Assembly: GCF_009932375.1 (NCBI RefSeq)
Contig: NZ_BLJG01000038.1
Location: 20,236 to 84,235 of the forward strand
Direction of reading: 5' to 3'
Length of the DNA: 64,000 bases
Source: Pseudomonas juntendi
GTDB lineage: Bacteria > Pseudomonadota > Gammaproteobacteria > Pseudomonadales > Pseudomonadaceae
The notes under the pieces were generated by a model. It worked only from the letters and a program-made list of their open reading frames with translations, was not told the DNA's origin and searched no databases. The position numbers were made by a program, and so were the translations under genes. Of the stretch, positions 1 to 7,175 are shown one piece after another. How positions within the stretch are numbered: the first letter of the stretch is position 1; every line of letters starts with the position of its first letter.

Positions 1-684
1 TCGAGTTATTTCAAATCCCGCTCTTCTTGCTAAATGAATCAATTGGTCCCGGTTGTCAATTGCACCCTCTATAACGGCTTCTTTAAAGAAGTTATTAAGC
101 GTGTCACGTGTCGCTTTTTTATCAGATGTTTCCCAATGAAGTTCTTTCGTCGCTCTAGCACGCAAGGGGTCTCGCGGATCGTCCAGGCCGTACTTCACAT
201 TGATGAGGTCGACCAGGGCGTCCATTTGGCGAAATTTTCCTTCGCCGGGAGGCGCAGGATTCCATGCCCTATCCACTTCATAGTTGTGCCTCGGCAGCAC
301 GTAATGCAGCTCAAGCCGATCCAAATGACTCTGCTTCACGATTAAGATATGCTGGTGTTCTGGTGCAATCCCGGCAAACAACATTTCTTTAAGCCGACCA
401 TTAATGTCCGCAATCGCTTCACTTAGTCCAGATAGCTTGAGCTTTTCAGTGTCAGCATGGGTGAACGACAGCACGCCAGATGTGTATTTATGCTTGTGGT
501 CGAGCGCATCGATCATCTGTACCATCAACGCTGGATCACCCTCGATGACTTCCGGCAGCGGATCGCGAGGCAGCCATATGCCTTCTTCTTTGTCACGATA
601 CTGGTCGTCAATGAAGTAATCGACAGGCCCGCTACCGCCGCCTCCACCGCTGCCTGAGTGCCTACTAAAGCCGTGCATGGCCAT
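1..684 (-). CDS. MobA-like relaxase, C-terminal part beyond window edge
   Basis: An open frame of 228 codons runs without a stop from ATG 684 to base 1. The N-terminus has a Gly/Ser-rich run (residues 10-19) followed by PVDYF, then HKYTSGVLSF (residues 64-74) and LDRLELHYVLPRHNYE (121-136) with WNPAPPG (141-147). This arrangement is typical of MobA/MobP-type relaxases, which nick oriT and stay covalently bound to the 5' end during transfer. The exact catalytic residues cannot be assigned confidently here. The ATG overlaps the TGA of the upstream mobC-like gene (TGATG), so translation is probably coupled. Only the nuclease part is visible; any primase or helicase extension is off the edge. Confidence 0.8.
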   Translation of the reverse strand, partial: MAMHGFSRHSGSGGGGGSGPVDYFIDDQYRDKEEGIWLPRDPLPEVIEGDPALMVQMIDALDHKHKYTSGVLSFTHADTEKLKLSGLSEAIADINGRLKEMLFAGIAPEHQHILIVKQSHLDRLELHYVLPRHNYEVDRAWNPAPPGEGKFRQMDALVDLINVKYGLDDPRDPLRARATKELHWETSDKKATRDTLNNFFKEAVIEGAIDNRDQLIHLARRAGFEITR

Positions 685-1058
685 CAGTCTTCTCCCAGCG
701 TTTCGGCTTTCAGCTCGGCAACAGAGCGCTCGATGTCGATCAAGGCGGTGAGAATTTTGACGCTGTCGCTGTTGGCTTTGAATGTGTTGCAGTGCTTCGC
801 AATCATGTTCAGCTGTGCGCCGAATTTGTTGTAAGCAGCCGTCAATGCCAGCAGCTCTTTCGAGTTTTTCGGCGCATCTATACGCCGAACGGTTATCGTT
901 GAATTCCTCGCAGATTGCAGTAGCAATTGTGACAACGACATAAAATTGTCAGCCGCTTTTTTCTCAAGTTCGGACTTAAGTGCTTTCCTCAACTTTACGT
1001 GTATGCGTGTAGTTGACAGTGGTTTGTTAGCACTCGGTGCGTTTTCTTGTTCGCTCAT
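684..1058 (-). CDS. MobC-like relaxosome accessory protein
   Basis: A 124-residue protein starting at ATG 1058 (MSEQENAP). The N-terminal half is basic and reads like a ribbon-helix-helix DNA-binding region (TTRIHVKLRKALKSELEKK). The C-terminal half carries LTAAYNKFGAQLNMIAKHCN, close to the LNxIAxxxN motif of MobC-family proteins that help relaxases melt and recognise oriT. The gene overlaps the relaxase start by one base. An in-frame extension to 1142 exists but covers the hairpins of the putative oriT, so the shorter start is chosen although it has only a weak Shine-Dalgarno. An A-rich AAACAATAAG element lies 13 bases upstream of the start (1071-1080). Confidence 0.75.
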   Translation of the reverse strand: MSEQENAPSANKPLSTTRIHVKLRKALKSELEKKAADNFMSLSQLLLQSARNSTITVRRIDAPKNSKELLALTAAYNKFGAQLNMIAKHCNTFKANSDSVKILTALIDIERSVAELKAETLGED

Positions 1059-1084
1059 ATAATACCCATTCTTATTGTTTTTAT

Positions 1085-1175
1085 GGTCTGGGGTGTGGGG
1101 GAACCCCACGGTGTGCAGGGTTCTAGGGTGAAACCCTAGCAAGGATCAGGGTGTACGAAGTACACACCCTGAGTA
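1085..1175. other. Candidate oriT: three adjacent perfect hairpins
   Basis: Three perfect inverted repeats lie in tandem just upstream of mobC: 1095-1109 (6-base arms, loop GAA), 1123-1139 (7-base arms, loop GAA) and 1148-1170 (7-base arms around ACGAAGTAC). oriT regions of MOBP-type elements usually lie next to mobC and contain inverted repeats beside the nick site. No specific nick sequence is recognised, so the call rests on position and structure only. Confidence 0.5.
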
Positions 1176-1184
1176 GCCTTGTTC

Positions 1185-1346
1185 TTAGTTGGTTTCGTTA
1201 CGCAGTTTTTTATTGGCACGATACCGTCGCGCCCTTTGAGCGGCAGACATGGGCTGCTCGAATAGAGGTTTACGTCCACGTTTCTGTATTGGATATACAG
1301 CGTCAAACATGTCGGGAGTCGTATGGTCTTTTAGATCTTTAGCCAT
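1185..1346 (-). CDS. Small basic hypothetical protein (53 aa)
   Basis: ATG 1346 is preceded by AAAGGA at a good distance; the frame ends at TAA 1185-1187. The protein (MAKDLKDHTTPDMFD...) has a RGRKPLFEQPMSAAQRARRYR segment (residues 24-44) rich in Arg. Small proteins with a similar RGRPxK...TxAERxRRYR motif are found beside replication or mobilisation genes of plasmids and islands and are presumed to bind DNA. The role here is inferred only. An AACAATAATAA element overlaps the Shine-Dalgarno (1358-1368). It lies between the putative oriT and the AT-rich 1347-1530 spacer, which holds no other gene that can be seen. Confidence 0.65.
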   Translation of the reverse strand: MAKDLKDHTTPDMFDAVYPIQKRGRKPLFEQPMSAAQRARRYRANKKLRNETN

Positions 1347-1417
1347 TGCAGTGTCCTTTATTATTGTTATTTTGTTTATTATATCACGTATTTTGTTATT
1401 TTAATTTCGCGTAAAAG

Positions 1418-1435
1418 TTTGTGTTATTGACATAG
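1418..1435 (+). repeat. 18-base direct repeat, copy 1
   Basis: TTTGTGTTATTGACATAG. It matches the copy at 2280-2297 at 17 of 18 positions. The two copies bracket the 211-residue ORF. Both contain TTGACA, so they could be shared promoter or operator elements. Confidence 0.7.
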
Positions 1436-1530
1436 AAGTTGTCGATTGGTTGTTCTTGAGTCTATAGTTATTATTTATTTTTAGATTTGCAATCTCTCAG
1501 TTATGGTAGGCGCAGTCAAGTGGAGGGCGT

Positions 1531-2166
1531 ATGCGTTATAAGGTGCCGGGAATAGCCATAAAACTAACTGGTGACCACCGTGTCTGTATATATTCAGTTG
1601 CGGAAGAGTTGTTCTTGCTGGCAGGGAATTTGCTCTGCCTAAAAAAATATTGCGCTACCTTAATGCAGGATTCGGTAAAGTTTGAGCAATGGCCTGGCGG
1701 GCTTAAAACAGAAGTCGCGATCTTTTCATGTCAGATTCGAGCGTTAGAAGAGATTTACGCCAGAAGACTGCGTGAATTGCGTCTTGTAGACCAACCGGGC
1801 TCGAATGTTGTTTCGCTCAAACCACGCAGCGCAGTCAGCGTCGTTCCGTGCCCACTATCATTAGCACAGCGACGGCAGAAGGCCTTCAAGACCAGGGAGG
1901 AGATTTATGTGTTCGTGCTCGGTATGTGCGGCGTAGGCCTCCATCGCTACTGTGAGGCACGTACGGTTGATTTGGACGCTGTCTTCAAGCCCATTGAGGA
2001 TTGGTGGCGGCAAGTGGTGGTTGCTCAGGAACTCTGTACCCGTCTCCTAGCGCACGTCTCGGCAGGTCCTGGACGGCTGTGGCCAGGTGATTGGGTGTCA
2101 GGTCTGGAGGGGCTTAATCGTGAGCTTACACGGGCTGTGTGGCGATACCGGAGCAAGCGGGCTTGA
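1531..2166 (+). CDS. Hypothetical protein of the element (211 aa)
   Basis: ATG 1531 follows GTGGAGGG, a good ribosome binding site. It is the only plus-strand gene seen in the element. No domain is recognised. Visible traits are a Leu/Cys-rich N-terminal third (EELFLLAGNLLCLKKY), a basic middle (residues 90-125, with AQRRQKAFKTREE) and a Trp-rich C-terminal part (DWWRQVVVAQELC; WPGDW) ending in a basic tail RYRSKRA. No signal peptide or membrane span is evident. Being flanked by an 18-base direct repeat and transcribed against its neighbours, it may be cargo or an element-specific regulator; its function is unknown. Confidence 0.6.
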   Translation: MRYKVPGIAIKLTGDHRVCIYSVAEELFLLAGNLLCLKKYCATLMQDSVKFEQWPGGLKTEVAIFSCQIRALEEIYARRLRELRLVDQPGSNVVSLKPRSAVSVVPCPLSLAQRRQKAFKTREEIYVFVLGMCGVGLHRYCEARTVDLDAVFKPIEDWWRQVVVAQELCTRLLAHVSAGPGRLWPGDWVSGLEGLNRELTRAVWRYRSKRA

Positions 2167-2190
2167 ATGAAGCGGAGCAGGTCAAGGCAG

Positions 2191-2210
2191 GGCAGCCGCT
2201 GTTGGCTGCC
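2191..2210 (+). terminator. Hairpin after the 211-aa gene
   Basis: GGCAGCC-GCTGTT-GGCTGCC followed by TTGTCTT. It lies 25 bases after the stop codon. The T-tract is imperfect, so it is only a likely terminator. Confidence 0.4.
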
Positions 2211-2279
2211 TTGTCTTGCCCTGCTGATCGGGGGAAAGGGGGGAACCCCCGGCAAGGGGTCAATAGGGCTGGTCAATTG

Positions 2280-2297
2280 TTTGTGTGATTGACATAG
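2280..2297 (+). repeat. 18-base direct repeat, copy 2
   Basis: TTTGTGTGATTGACATAG, one mismatch from the copy at 1418-1435, in the same orientation and 862 bases away. Confidence 0.7.
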
Positions 2298-2394
2298 GTA
2301 TTGACTATCAAATTCAGGTTTTTCGATCCAGATATACAATTGGTGGTTATGAAAATGGTTCGCTAATATGAAGTCATCTAAAGTAGCGAGGCAT

Positions 2395-2537
2395 ATTAAG
2401 AAAGTGATTGGCCACTAGATCAATTGATCTAAACCTACTGCTGAGTAAGCAGCTTAGAAAACCAATAGTGAATCTATTAATGAGATGTAAATCTGATCAT
2501 TAAGCGATCGCTTGAGTGAGCCAATCACTTTCTTAAT
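2395..2537. repeat. 18-base perfect inverted repeat enclosing nested palindromes
   Basis: ATTAAGAAAGTGATTGGC at 2395-2412 is the exact reverse complement of 2520-2537. The 107 bases between contain TAGATCAATTGATCTA (16-base perfect palindrome, about 2416-2431) and AAGCGATCGCTT (12-base perfect palindrome, about 2502-2513), plus shorter repeats. The whole can fold into a cruciform or a branched RNA that ends just before a terminator-like hairpin. A replication origin for the neighbouring Rep or a structured regulatory RNA are both possible. Confidence 0.75.
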
Positions 2538-2551
2538 TTTCCTTGCCTGTT

Positions 2552-2585
2552 AAGCGCAAATCTTCAAAGATTGCGCTTTTTGTGC
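2552..2585 (+). terminator. Rho-independent terminator-like hairpin
   Basis: AAGCGCAAATCTT pairs with AAGATTGCGCTT (one bulged A), followed by CTTTTTG on the plus strand. It would end a transcript running through the inverted-repeat region. Confidence 0.6.
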
Positions 2586-2704
2586 ATGTTTCTCTGATGA
2601 ACTTAGACACGTCTATCTTGAGCCGCTGTCTAAACCGCCCGCTCCGCTGGGCGAATTCGCCAGCGTAGCAGGCGGTCGAAAGTCAATGGAGCTGACAGTG
2701 TTTG

Positions 2705-4528
2705 TCAGGTTGTCAATAATTCGATGATCTCATTCGCACTTAGGGATGGCCCCGCTTCGGTTTTTGTCTGAATGTCAGTGTATTTGACAAAGAATCGCTT
2801 TGGCTGCTGATGTTTGATGAGGTCTATCAGTTCCGACGCGGTCGGTCTTGGATCACTATAAATAACTGTAACTGGCTCTTTAAAAATTTCATCCCATGAG
2901 GTATCGAAGTCTGACACCTTATTTGTGATAAACGTATCGCGTTCAACCTTGTCAAGCTCTTCATCAGTTGCCCAGTACTGAACCTCTTCCAGCAAATCCT
3001 CAAGGTTTCGGCTGATTTCGTATTCCGGAAGATAGTAAGCGAATCCACAATTGAATAGGATGCCGGTTATTCGTGACGACGGTTCGCCAAAACGGTTTAA
3101 GTATGGCTCTTTGATCAGCTCAAATGAATCAGAAAATTTGGTGATGAGGTTTTTGAACCCTATCAGATTTCTGTCGTTCTTATCCTTTTTGCCGTTATTG
3201 TACATTCTGCATGCTAAAAGCGACTGGCGTACTGAATCACTAGCGAACTCGTCAACATTTTCTTCGATTTTGTTAATGATGCGATATTTGGTTAGGGTAT
3301 TGCTGATGCCGAAACATTGAAATTGCCTAATTCGCTGCGCCCGTAGAGCTGCGGTGACTCGATCAATATGTTTTAAAGTTGACTGATCATTATCTAGTCG
3401 TTTTTCGTCTTCTTCATTAGGTGCTAATCGGGCATCCTCAAATTTTGAGCTGTTAACTGTTTTGGCGACGTATTTGAAAAGATAGCTACTTGCTTCGCCG
3501 CGTGCCCGATCCACTTTCTCGTAGTCCCACTGTCTTCGCGCAGGAAAGTATTCATTTGCCAAACTCTGAAATTGAGCAAAGCGTTCAGGCGTGGTGAAGA
3601 ATAATAAATGCCAATGGGCGCAGCCGTCTTTATGCGCTTCTACAAAGCGCATGCCGAAAAAAGTGTCAACAGATAACGGGCATTTTAGTTTGGCAAGACG
3701 CGCTCTGATTCTTTTCCAGCGGTCTTGAATGTACTCGTGCCCACTCCGCAACCGCTCTTGATCGTAGCTGCGCTTGCCTAGAGCCGGGTTCGGGTGATAA
3801 TTTCCGGGCGCTGTAAACGTCACAAAATACCCTTCAAAACCTGCATCATCAGCAACCGATTGCAGGTTCTTTGAGATATGGAACAATTGATTGAACCGTC
3901 GTTGCTCTTGATCTTTAGCGATATCCGCGAGGGTGATGATTTGGCCTGAACCGACCCTGGAAACATAGACGCCTTCTAGCGTTTTCAGGCTGATTGCTTC
4001 CTGAGTTTTTCTAAACGTAAGCGTTTGATCTGAGCAGTAGGGCTGATCAGTCTTTCCGCCTACCTTACGCCTATTGGCTTCAGTATTGATTCGCTCCTCA
4101 TTAGCAATCTTAACCAGTTGCTTTTTAATCGAGCGGTAATCGCATGCCCTTGCCAAAGATTGCTCTATAGGTAGCTCGAAACTGATGGGTATCCACTTCT
4201 CGCTCTCTTCAAGAATGGCCATACTCTCGATGACCTCACGTTGATATGCACCGAGTTCTTCAGTGTTGATATACTCCATCATTTCGAGTACGTTAAGCCG
4301 CCTCAATGATAACGAGTGGATGTGGGTCAGATCCTTTGCTATCCCAGAAATTTGTTCTGGTGTTGCGTGTTTCAAGTACACAGCGCGATTGAGAACCACG
4401 GGTGGTGGGATTTTTCCCGCAGAAAGCAGTTCAAGCTCGTTATCATCAAAGTATGAAAGAGCTTTCAGGAAGTGTTTGAACTCTGGACTGAGAGTTTTGT
4501 GGTAAGTAGTTAGAGTGTTTTTATTCAT
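2705..4528 (-). CDS. Phage gpA-like HUH replication endonuclease
   Basis: A 607-residue protein if started at ATG 4528; an in-frame TTG at 4591 would add 21 residues but lies inside the promoter-like region. Features seen: FVTFTAPGNYHPN (about residue 240), the metal-binding HUH-type motif AHWHLLFF (His about 305 and 307) and the tyrosine motif YLFKYVAK (Tyr about 350 and 354). This set is that of the phage replication gene A family (P2 gpA type), which nicks one strand at the origin to start rolling-circle replication. It is the likely replication initiator of the excised element. AATAATAATAACAA lies 13 bases before the ATG. The inverted-repeat region follows its 3' end. It has no Walker motif, so host helicase would be required. 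Confidence 0.85.
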   Translation of the reverse strand: MNKNTLTTYHKTLSPEFKHFLKALSYFDDNELELLSAGKIPPPVVLNRAVYLKHATPEQISGIAKDLTHIHSLSLRRLNVLEMMEYINTEELGAYQREVIESMAILEESEKWIPISFELPIEQSLARACDYRSIKKQLVKIANEERINTEANRRKVGGKTDQPYCSDQTLTFRKTQEAISLKTLEGVYVSRVGSGQIITLADIAKDQEQRRFNQLFHISKNLQSVADDAGFEGYFVTFTAPGNYHPNPALGKRSYDQERLRSGHEYIQDRWKRIRARLAKLKCPLSVDTFFGMRFVEAHKDGCAHWHLLFFTTPERFAQFQSLANEYFPARRQWDYEKVDRARGEASSYLFKYVAKTVNSSKFEDARLAPNEEDEKRLDNDQSTLKHIDRVTAALRAQRIRQFQCFGISNTLTKYRIINKIEENVDEFASDSVRQSLLACRMYNNGKKDKNDRNLIGFKNLITKFSDSFELIKEPYLNRFGEPSSRITGILFNCGFAYYLPEYEISRNLEDLLEEVQYWATDEELDKVERDTFITNKVSDFDTSWDEIFKEPVTVIYSDPRPTASELIDLIKHQQPKRFFVKYTDIQTKTEAGPSLSANEIIELLTT

Positions 4529-4596
4529 GGCGTTTATTTTTGTTATTATTATTGTAACGCAATTTGTGGCGATTTTTACTTGACCTGACAAAATAA

Positions 4597-4623
4597 AAAT
4601 AGGTGCTATATAAGCACCTATTT
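4597..4623 (-). terminator. Terminator of the integrase transcript
   Basis: AAATAGGTGCT-ATATA-AGCACCTATTT is a perfect 11-base stem located 30 bases after the integrase stop; on the minus strand it is followed by TTTTTATTTTG. It separates int from rep. Confidence 0.8.
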
Positions 4624-4652
4624 AGGTTCGTCATTCGCCAAAAGCGTTCTAG

Positions 4653-6548
4653 CTATGCAGTCTGAGTCTGCTGCTTGCTGTGTTCTTTAGCGAATGCTCG
4701 TTCTGAGCGAGCTAATGCGGCATGGTTAGACGCTTTAAATACCTTGTAGTCGATGTGCGCCAGGTCCAGCTCATAGAAAACGCGGTTGACCTTTTCCGCT
4801 TTCTCCTTGAGTTCAGGACCATCGCCGTAGCGGTCAGCTTCGCTGACATTTTCCTTTTCGTGCCCGGTGATGGCTTCGATGTCATAGCCACTGTCCACCC
4901 CGCAAGCTCTCATTCGGTCGATGAACGTATGCCGGAAGGCGTGATAGTCCCGTCCATCATGCTTTTCTCGGTGGATACCCACGTCGTACAGGTAGCCCGT
5001 GCCAGGAGACGTAGGAGACGGCAACCGAGTAAAGAAGCGCGTGGCGGTGTTGCCCCAGCCATTCTTGTTGTAGTGCAGGCCATCGAACAGCATCTTGGCT
5101 TTTTTCTTCCTACGCTCTTCTACATAGTCGATGAAGCCAAGTTCGATCAGGTGCCGGTGTACGGGCACCCGCCGTTTCGACGCTTTGTTTTTTAGCTTCC
5201 GATTGAGCGCTGCTTCCTCCTCGATCTTGAAGTGCCAGATTCCCGAGGTGCTGCGCTCCACGGCTCGCGTGGACAGGCCGCAAACTTCATCAATCCGCAT
5301 GCCGCTGTAGATCCCGATCAGTGGTAGCCAAAACTGGTAGGGATGGATCTCCTTGCGCGGGCTCAGTTTGCTTGGGTGATACAGATAGCCATCGAAAATG
5401 GCCTGAAGTTCATCGAGGCGATAGGACTTGGCCTTGGTCTGGTCCAGTGGGGTAGCTTTCTTTTGCTTGTTGGAAATCTTGCTGAAACGAGGCTTTTTGA
5501 TTTTGTCTGGGTGTACCGCCGTGTACCCTTGTCTGTACGCGAACAGATGCAAGGAATGGAGACGGATTGAGTAGGCACTGGCCGTCTCGACACTGATGGC
5601 AGTGTAGTCCGCATCCGTAGGTATCAGATCCCCACGTTTCGCCTTATCGCAGTTCAAACCCCGTACTGCGCCCAGCTTGATTTTTAACACGGTTCTGTGG
5701 AGCTGCTCGAAATCGTCCTTGGTGAATTCTTGGATGGGTTTGCGTTCGCTCAGTACGGTCAGCACACGGGAGTGGCGCTTATATTCTGAATGCGTGCTTT
5801 TGGTCAGAGGCCCCTCCAGCTCCTCGGCATCCACTTGCTGGAGGTCATGCAGCGCCAGCAGGGTCAATGTCGGAGTGGGGGGAGTAGGGTCGGAAGCTGA
5901 TGGTGACGGCGCTCGCTCGTCCTGCTCAGGTGCCTTGGTGGTGCCTCGTAGGCTTTCGGACATTTCTTCATGTTTGCTGTAGATCGCGTCTCGGAAGACT
6001 CCCTCGGCAATCTCCAATGACGATCGGCTAATGGTGCCGTCCGCTTGCCGGGCGCCATTGATCTCCAGTGCCGTGTTTTCCGCAAAGGTCAGCAAGTCGT
6101 TCAGGATTGAGTACTGATCCTGGGCGCTGCCACTTAGGGGGAGCGCAGTGCCTTCGAGTTGCAGCGTGATGTAGCGCATGGCTTCTTCGACCAGGACATT
6201 GCGCAGGCGCCGTTCAAGGGCAAGCTTAACCGCATTCGAGCTGTCCGGAAGCCGCGCAGCTTTCTGCAACACCTGGTCAAGCTCGCGGTTTTCAGCTTGA
6301 AAGTCCCGCACCATTTCTTCCTTGAGTGCTTGGTACTCGGCGAGAGAGGTGGGGAGGGAGTCAGTCATGGTCGGGCTCAGGCTCAGGTACAGATTGAGAC
6401 TGCTTATATGCCGACTGGCGCGCTGGATAGCAAGCCGTTTGCTGTGGGTGTGCAGGGATACACGCTTGCCCTGGTTGAAGTGGGCAAGGTGTTTGGGCAA
6501 TCGAAGGTAATAGAGGCCGTGACGGCTTCGTTCGATGTAGCGAGGCAT
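4653..6548 (-). CDS. int: Site-specific tyrosine recombinase (integrase)
   Basis: A 631-residue integrase beginning MPRYIERSRHGLYYLRLP, an N-terminal arm-binding type region found in long phage/island integrases. The catalytic domain shows IYSGMRIDEVCGL (Arg about 418), HAFRHTF (His/Arg about 536-539), ITGHEKE (about 559) and DRYGDG with the nucleophile Tyr about 574. It catalyses integration and excision of the element. ATG 6548 has AGGAG seven bases upstream. The gene starts 130 bases from the tmRNA 3' end and is transcribed away from it, the usual arrangement for ssrA-targeting islands. It is considerably longer than lambda-type integrases (about 350-400 residues). Confidence 0.95.
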   Translation of the reverse strand: MPRYIERSRHGLYYLRLPKHLAHFNQGKRVSLHTHSKRLAIQRASRHISSLNLYLSLSPTMTDSLPTSLAEYQALKEEMVRDFQAENRELDQVLQKAARLPDSSNAVKLALERRLRNVLVEEAMRYITLQLEGTALPLSGSAQDQYSILNDLLTFAENTALEINGARQADGTISRSSLEIAEGVFRDAIYSKHEEMSESLRGTTKAPEQDERAPSPSASDPTPPTPTLTLLALHDLQQVDAEELEGPLTKSTHSEYKRHSRVLTVLSERKPIQEFTKDDFEQLHRTVLKIKLGAVRGLNCDKAKRGDLIPTDADYTAISVETASAYSIRLHSLHLFAYRQGYTAVHPDKIKKPRFSKISNKQKKATPLDQTKAKSYRLDELQAIFDGYLYHPSKLSPRKEIHPYQFWLPLIGIYSGMRIDEVCGLSTRAVERSTSGIWHFKIEEEAALNRKLKNKASKRRVPVHRHLIELGFIDYVEERRKKKAKMLFDGLHYNKNGWGNTATRFFTRLPSPTSPGTGYLYDVGIHREKHDGRDYHAFRHTFIDRMRACGVDSGYDIEAITGHEKENVSEADRYGDGPELKEKAEKVNRVFYELDLAHIDYKVFKASNHAALARSERAFAKEHSKQQTQTA

Positions 6549-6677
6549 GGCGCACTCCTGGTGAGTGCGTCAAGGGTGGCATGCCGCCCATTCCTACCGC
6601 CTTTTGCCGCCCCAAGATGAAATCTTGGAATACCGCCTTGGAAAAAAGCCTTAAAAATGAACGACTTACAAGAAAAT

Positions 6678-6712
6678 TGGTGGAGCCGGGGGGATTTGAA
6701 CCCCCGTCCGCC
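6678..6712. other. Attachment site at the tmRNA 3' end (one att copy)
   Basis: The core to element junction coincides with the 3' terminal T-arm/acceptor of ssrA, directly followed by AT-rich element DNA with int 130 bases away. The exact crossover cannot be fixed because the second copy is outside the window. Confidence 0.6.
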
Positions 6713-7076
6713 AGTACTCCGCTGTCGGTACTACATGCTTAGCCGTGTCTACTGATTTAATCCGCAGCCGCCCGACGGGCAGGGTGCTTTGGATGAGTTG
6801 TGTAAGTTTTAGTCACTTCGCCCACAACGTGCTACGCGACGATCCTGTTCTGTATGACAATCAGTTCGGGTTTACAGGCATCCCCTAGTGATTGCTGGAG
6901 CCGAAGCTACCAGAAGCAACGGATCAAGAGGACTGCTTACGCAGCCAGCTTGTACTCCGCGCCGAAGGTTTCGTCATTGGCAACTATAGAAGTTGCAACA
7001 GTGGATTTACGAGTTCTGTTACCAACTCGGCATGCACCTAGAGTTTCGCTACCGGCGTCGAATCCTAATCGGCCCC
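6678..7076 (-). ncRNA. ssrA: Transfer-messenger RNA (tmRNA)
   Basis: The minus strand reads from GGGGCCGATTAGGATTCGAC (5' end 7076) to GGCTCCACCA (3' end 6678), including GGGGGTTCAAATCCCCCC, the T-arm and acceptor of the tRNA-like domain. The tag reading frame at 6940-6981 encodes ANDETFGAEYKLAA followed by TAA at 6937-6939. tmRNA with SmpB frees stalled ribosomes and adds the degradation tag to the nascent protein. The 3' end is intact although it is the insertion site of the element, since the element supplies or preserves the same 3' sequence. smpB lies 7.6 kb away. Confidence 0.97.
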
Positions 7077-7175
7077 TACACTAGCTCTTGGCTAACGCAC
7101 CTTACGGCACGTGAGCAGGAGTATACGCCATTGTGCGGGCGACGTCGACAGCTGGTCCTGTCGCCCGCCCAGGGC

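Larger units (their letters stand above)
2167..2704. other. Gene-free, hairpin-rich region between hypothetical gene and rep
   Basis: No convincing gene is seen on either strand. The region holds a hairpin right after the 211-codon gene (2191-2210), a G-rich palindrome with a GAA loop (2238-2250), the second 18-base repeat (2280-2297), an 18-base perfect inverted repeat enclosing smaller palindromes (2395-2537), and a terminator-like hairpin (2552-2585). Its place beside the replication endonuclease gene makes it a candidate origin of replication or a structured RNA locus. Confidence 0.55.
1..6677. mobile_element. Integrative mobilisable element inserted at ssrA (left part outside window)
   Basis: The stretch contains a tyrosine recombinase adjacent to and pointing away from the tmRNA 3' end, an HUH replication endonuclease, a relaxase with its MobC-type partner, and hairpin-rich non-coding regions. 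The AT-rich intergenic regions and relaxed codon use contrast sharply with the GC-rich core that starts at ssrA. ssrA 3' ends are well-known integration sites. The left boundary, and the second copy of the att sequence, are outside the window. No conjugative pilus genes are visible, so it is called mobilisable rather than self-transmissible; genes further left could change that. Confidence 0.85.

Noticed and set aside
1151..1342. 63-codon plus-strand frame over the small basic gene
   Set aside because: The opposite strand has a better start signal (AAAGGA plus ATG 1346) and a protein with a recognisable basic motif.
2025..2339. 104-codon minus-strand frame overlapping the 211-residue gene
   Set aside because: No ribosome binding site, Pro/Arg-rich shadow sequence, and it crosses the terminator-like hairpin after the better-supported gene.
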